A stretch of DNA of 5,758 bases from an uncultured Collinsella sp. (GTDB lineage Bacteria; Actinomycetota; Coriobacteriia; Coriobacteriales; Coriobacteriaceae): the NCBI GenBank assembly GCA_905197385.1, contig CAJJYO010000109.1, positions 1 through 5,758 on the forward strand, written 5' to 3'. Positions 3,173 to 5,758 of the stretch are shown piece after piece. Made by a program: the position numbers and the translations under genes. Numbering within the stretch: the stretch's first letter is position 1; the number at the start of each line of letters is the position of its first letter. Under the pieces are notes generated by a model. It was not told the DNA's origin. It was given only the letters and a program-made list of their open reading frames with translations, and did no database searches.

Positions 3173-4313
3173 AATCGAGTCCGGAGAACGAGGGATAAGC
3201 GCTCTCGCCATGCTGACTCGCGTCCAGGCCCAGCGCCTCGTCGGCCTCGTCCACGTGCAGGCTGCCGTGGAACAGCGCCTTGACCACCGCGGCGGTCACC
3301 AAGTCGAGCACCAGTACAATAGCGACCGTCACCACAATGCCCAAAATCTGCGAGACGAGCAGCGACACGTCGCCCGTGTAGAACAGGCCACCCTTACCGG
3401 TCCACGAGAGCTCCGGCACACAGAACAGGCCCGTGAGCACGCCGCCCAAGATGCCGCCGATGCCGTGGCAACCGAACGCGTCGAGCGCATCGTCGTAGCC
3501 AAACTTGGTCTTAAGATGGCTGATGGCCAGGTAGCAGACAGGCGAGACGATCAGGCCCATGACCAGCGCCGCCCACGGCTCGACAAAGCCCGCACCCGGC
3601 GTGACCACCACAAGGCCCGCAACCAGACCGGTGCTGACGCCCACCAGCGTGGGGCGACCGGTATGCACGCGCTCGACGGCAAGCCACGAGACCATGCCCG
3701 CCGCGCTGGCCGTCACGGTGTTGAGGATGGCAAGCGCCGCCACGGCGTCGGCCTTAAACTCGCTGCCGCCGTTAAAGCCAAACCAGCCAAACCAAAGCAG
3801 GCCGGCGCCCAGCGCCACAAACGGCACGTTATGCGGACGGTAGCTCACCATGCCAAAACCACGACGACGGCCGAGCATTAAGCAGAGAATCAGGCCCGTC
3901 AGACCGGACGAAATGTGTACCACGTCGCCGCCGGCAAAGTCGAGGGCGCCGATGATGTCGCCGATAAAGGAGCCATCGCCGCCCCAAACCATGTGGGCGA
4001 GCGGCGCATAGACCACAAGCAGCCAAATGCCCAGGAAGGCCGTCATGGCACCAAACTTAACGCGGCCGGCCAGGCTGCCCGTGACGATAGCAGCCGTGAT
4101 CATGGCAAATGCCATCTGGAAGGCAATGTTGATGATCTGAGGGTAGGCGGCACCGTCCGCGGCATTGCCCTCGGCCGCCTGCAGCACCTGGTTGAGTACC
4201 GGCAGGCACAGCAGCTGGTCAAGGCCTCCATAGAAAAACGCCAGACCCGGTGTCATTAAAAACACGAGCATGGTGCAGACGAGCATAAACGTTGTCGATC
4301 CCGTATCGTACAT
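3171..4313 (-). CDS. amt: Ammonium transporter, with an internal deletion removing membrane helix 2
   Basis: The 380-residue protein belongs to the Amt/MEP/Rh family of trimeric membrane channels for ammonium. Family landmarks are present: MTPGLAFFYGG (20-30), AFQMAFAMIT (64-73), HMVWGG (107-112), GALDFAGGDVVHIS (122-135), WFGFNGGS (177-184), GCHGIGG (281-287) and GLDASQHGESAY (362-373). By alignment from memory to E. coli AmtB, the gate, binding and conduction residues F103, F107, W148, D160, H168, F215, S219 and H318 correspond to F65, F69, W110, D125, H133, F180, S184 and H283. However, FYGG is followed directly by LDQLLCL: 34 residues lie between FYGG and F65, against 68 in E. coli, and the RxKN loop and helix 2 are absent. 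ATG 4313 follows AGGGAGAG and starts at the usual MYDTGST; the 19 extra upstream in-frame codons are not hydrophobic and lack a good site. It may be non-functional. Confidence 0.9.
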   Translation of the reverse strand: MYDTGSTTFMLVCTMLVFLMTPGLAFFYGGLDQLLCLPVLNQVLQAAEGNAADGAAYPQIINIAFQMAFAMITAAIVTGSLAGRVKFGAMTAFLGIWLLVVYAPLAHMVWGGDGSFIGDIIGALDFAGGDVVHISSGLTGLILCLMLGRRRGFGMVSYRPHNVPFVALGAGLLWFGWFGFNGGSEFKADAVAALAILNTVTASAAGMVSWLAVERVHTGRPTLVGVSTGLVAGLVVVTPGAGFVEPWAALVMGLIVSPVCYLAISHLKTKFGYDDALDAFGCHGIGGILGGVLTGLFCVPELSWTGKGGLFYTGDVSLLVSQILGIVVTVAIVLVLDLVTAAVVKALFHGSLHVDEADEALGLDASQHGESAYPSFSGLD

Positions 4314-4511
4314 TCGCTCTCCCTTGGTCGCATGAACGTTGTCGGCGCCCATAATGCGGCCGAGGGGCAACTGGTGTAGACCAGATACGGCGTTGTTAAA
4401 CGCGGCGTTGTCGAATGGAAACGGTGCCGCAATCTTGGAAACGGCGCGGCAACGGACGCGAAACGGACGGGAAATACGCGAGCAAGGAAGCCGTGAGCGC
4501 GCCCGTCCCGG
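4314..4511. other. Intergenic region upstream of amt
   Basis: This 198-bp stretch presumably holds the amt promoter, but I see no convincing -35/-10 pair on the minus strand. It contains a small perfect inverted repeat, GCGTT-GTTA-AACGC (4390-4403), overlapping two direct copies of CGGCGTTG, and several GAAACGG or ACGGACG repeats at 4419-4471. Any of these could be a nitrogen-control operator, but none matches a regulator site I can name. Confidence 0.3.
4465..4508 (-). terminator. Possible terminator hairpin after the CmpB-like gene
   Basis: In the minus direction GGACGGG (4508-4502), just after the stop codon, can pair with CCCGTCC (4471-4465), with an inner CGCG/CGCG pairing and a 5-nt bulge. 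The following GTTTCGCG is not a U-tract. The loop is long, so this is a weak call. Confidence 0.25.
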
Positions 4512-5531
4512 CTAGCGGCGGAACAGCTCGTGGGCGCGGTCGCGGAGATTAGTTGCTCGAATGACACCTTCGTAGCGATTGATGCGCAGGCGCGGGAAGG
4601 CGTTAAAGAAGCGTAGGTCGCGGCGGCTGAGTGACACGCTCGGCACCGGACGGCTTATGCCCTTGCCGGCAAGGCGACGACTGAGCGACGGACGCGGCAT
4701 GCTCGGTGCGGCATCGGCCACGCGGCGGGCGGCAAGCGCCAGGCCGCGAGCACCATCCGAGATAAACGTCGGCATCGAAGCCTTCTCGCGCAGGGCATCG
4801 AGCGCCGCGTCGCCCAGCTCGACCAGCCACGCGTTAACGGCACGGCCGCGGATGTGCGTCTGCGCCACCGAGTCGATCGCCGAATCGGGAATACGTTCGA
4901 GCATGGAGTCGGACGCATCGGCAAGCGACTCATTGATGCGGTCGGCAAGGTCGGCCCGGACGCGCTCCAGCTGATCGGACAGACGCCGCCAGCTCGCCAA
5001 CGAGCACAACGCGTCGACCATCATCGCGACCGCGACGATAAAGGCGGACAGCCGCACAATCAGCACCGGCAGATGGCCAAGCAGCCCCAGCAATGCCGGC
5101 TCCACTAAACGGCAAATACACAACGCACCCAAGCCAAACGCGCAGGCCCAGTACAGGCAAATGCGTCCGTGCAAGTTAAACGGCAGGTGCGAGTAATCCC
5201 AAAAGCGAGCGCCCGTTGTTTTTTCCAACAGTACGCCTACGCTGTACTCAATCACGCTGCATACGAGCGCTGCAGCGACAAACTGGCTTGAGGCATCCGG
5301 AATCCCGCGCAACAGCAGCCAGCAGGCAATGCCGCCCACACCATAGATAGGACAACACGGCCCCAGCAAAAAGCCGCTGTTGGCAAATCGTCCGTGATTG
5401 AGCATGGCGCAGACCGTCGACTCCCACGCCCAGCCGCAAAACCCGTAAAAGGCAAACGAGAGCACCAGTGCCGAAAGCGGGCAGACGGCAAGCGTCGCGC
5501 CGCCAAACGCCATATCAATCGCGGTCCCCAC
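4512..5531 (-). CDS. CmpB-like multi-pass membrane protein (PF06541, 'putative ABC transporter permease')
   Basis: The 339-residue protein carries the hallmark motifs of this family: FYGFCGWAWES (28-38), FLLGPCCPIYG (54-64), IEY (94-96), LEKTTGARFWDYS (102-114) and FNLHGRICLYW (118-128). About five hydrophobic segments lie at roughly 13-33, 61-75, 83-101, 124-142 and 145-176. The remaining 160 residues are a charged, mostly helical cytoplasmic-type tail ending in a basic stretch (FFNAFPRLRINRYEG at 308-322). The 'ABC transporter' name is historical; no ATPase is nearby and the function is unknown. The GTG at 5531 follows GAGGAGAGGG, which lies in the last codons of the HD-domain gene, whose stop is only 3 nt upstream, so the pair is probably translationally coupled. 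The ATG six codons later is an alternative start. Confidence 0.85.
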   Translation of the reverse strand: MGTAIDMAFGGATLAVCPLSALVLSFAFYGFCGWAWESTVCAMLNHGRFANSGFLLGPCCPIYGVGGIACWLLLRGIPDASSQFVAAALVCSVIEYSVGVLLEKTTGARFWDYSHLPFNLHGRICLYWACAFGLGALCICRLVEPALLGLLGHLPVLIVRLSAFIVAVAMMVDALCSLASWRRLSDQLERVRADLADRINESLADASDSMLERIPDSAIDSVAQTHIRGRAVNAWLVELGDAALDALREKASMPTFISDGARGLALAARRVADAAPSMPRPSLSRRLAGKGISRPVPSVSLSRRDLRFFNAFPRLRINRYEGVIRATNLRDRAHELFRR

Positions 5532-5534
5532 CGT

Positions 5535-5758
5535 CTACCCTCTCCTCTTTTCGCTCGATTCGCCACTCACGTCATCGTCCGCCTCGTCCTTGCGCCGCAG
5601 ACGACCGGCGACCGTCTCGCGCAGAGCGCACCATTTATCTGCCAGGCATACAATCCAAGCCTCACGACACGTCGGCGGCACTGGCACCAGCGGAAACATA
5701 TGCCGCACGATAATATTCCGTTCGCGCGGCGTCAGCTCAAAATCTTCCTCCGCACGTG
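5535..5758 (-). CDS. C-terminal part of an HD-domain phosphohydrolase
   Basis: Only the last 73 codons and the TAG stop are in the window; the gene continues off the right edge. The visible part reads FELTPRERNIIVRHMFPLV and then PPTCREAWIVCLADKWCAL, followed by a charged tail rich in D, E, K and R. The 'LTxxExxIIxxHMFPL' and 'ADK' patterns are typical of the second half of small bacterial HD-domain proteins, with the ADK aspartate as the last metal ligand; the HD dipeptide itself would lie in the missing part. These are metal-dependent phosphohydrolases of nucleotides or related compounds. The stop lies 3 nt before the GTG of the CmpB-like gene, which suggests an operon. Confidence 0.75.
   Translation of the reverse strand, partial: RAEEDFELTPRERNIIVRHMFPLVPVPPTCREAWIVCLADKWCALRETVAGRLRRKDEADDDVSGESSEKRRG

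Noticed and set aside
3138..3881. Plus-strand open frame across the amt stop and palindrome
   Set aside because: It is antisense to a recognisable Amt protein, and its Gln/His/Arg/Ala-rich translation is typical of a shadow frame.
4314..4370. Upstream start giving a 399-residue Amt
   Set aside because: The extra 19 residues are not hydrophobic and have no good ribosome binding site, while ATG 4313 has AGGGAGAG and begins at the usual family N-terminus.
1..5758. CRISPR array, tRNA or rRNA genes
   Set aside because: No regularly spaced repeats and no tRNA-like cloverleaf or rRNA segment were seen on either strand.

Overview
All full-length genes in this window lie on the minus strand. The high GC content and the gene families point to an Actinobacteria-type gut anaerobe of the class Coriobacteriia. 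My guess is Collinsella or a close relative; this rests on an impression of the families and repeats, not on any search.

Layout in transcription order (right to left). At the right edge is the C-terminal end of an HD-domain hydrolase (5535-5758). It is followed 3 nt later by a CmpB-like membrane protein of PF06541 (4512-5531). Next come an ammonium transporter (3171-4313) and a P-II nitrogen regulator (2625-2963), a classic amt-glnB pair that is split here by a roughly 105-nt palindromic repeat. A Cof-type HAD phosphatase (1680-2543) follows with its own promoter. After an approximately 870-bp region without a conventional gene come a TetR-type regulator (97-807) and the first 28 codons of a gene probably in operon with it (1-85).

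The long intergenic region (808-1679) is the most unusual part. It holds a 41-codon ORF (1083-1208, minus) with a perfect Shine-Dalgarno sequence, one hydrophobic segment and an extremely basic tail, which looks like a type I toxin. A sigma70-like promoter on the opposite strand (986-1014) would drive an antisense RNA into the 3' end of that gene, a convergent layout like txpA/RatA or bsrG/SR4. The toxin promoter carries a perfect 10-bp-arm palindrome resembling a LexA (SOS) box, and its Shine-Dalgarno can be folded away. Together these suggest a damage-inducible type I toxin-antitoxin module. The same region contains three copies of a 27-bp hairpin whose paired positions co-vary, and a 199-bp element bounded by perfect 17-bp inverted repeats with a 20-codon ORF inside.

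The nitrogen pair is also odd. The Amt protein lacks the segment that should form its second membrane helix and the cytoplasmic loop before it, although the pore residues are present. The P-II protein lacks the T-loop tyrosine that is uridylylated or adenylylated in other bacteria.
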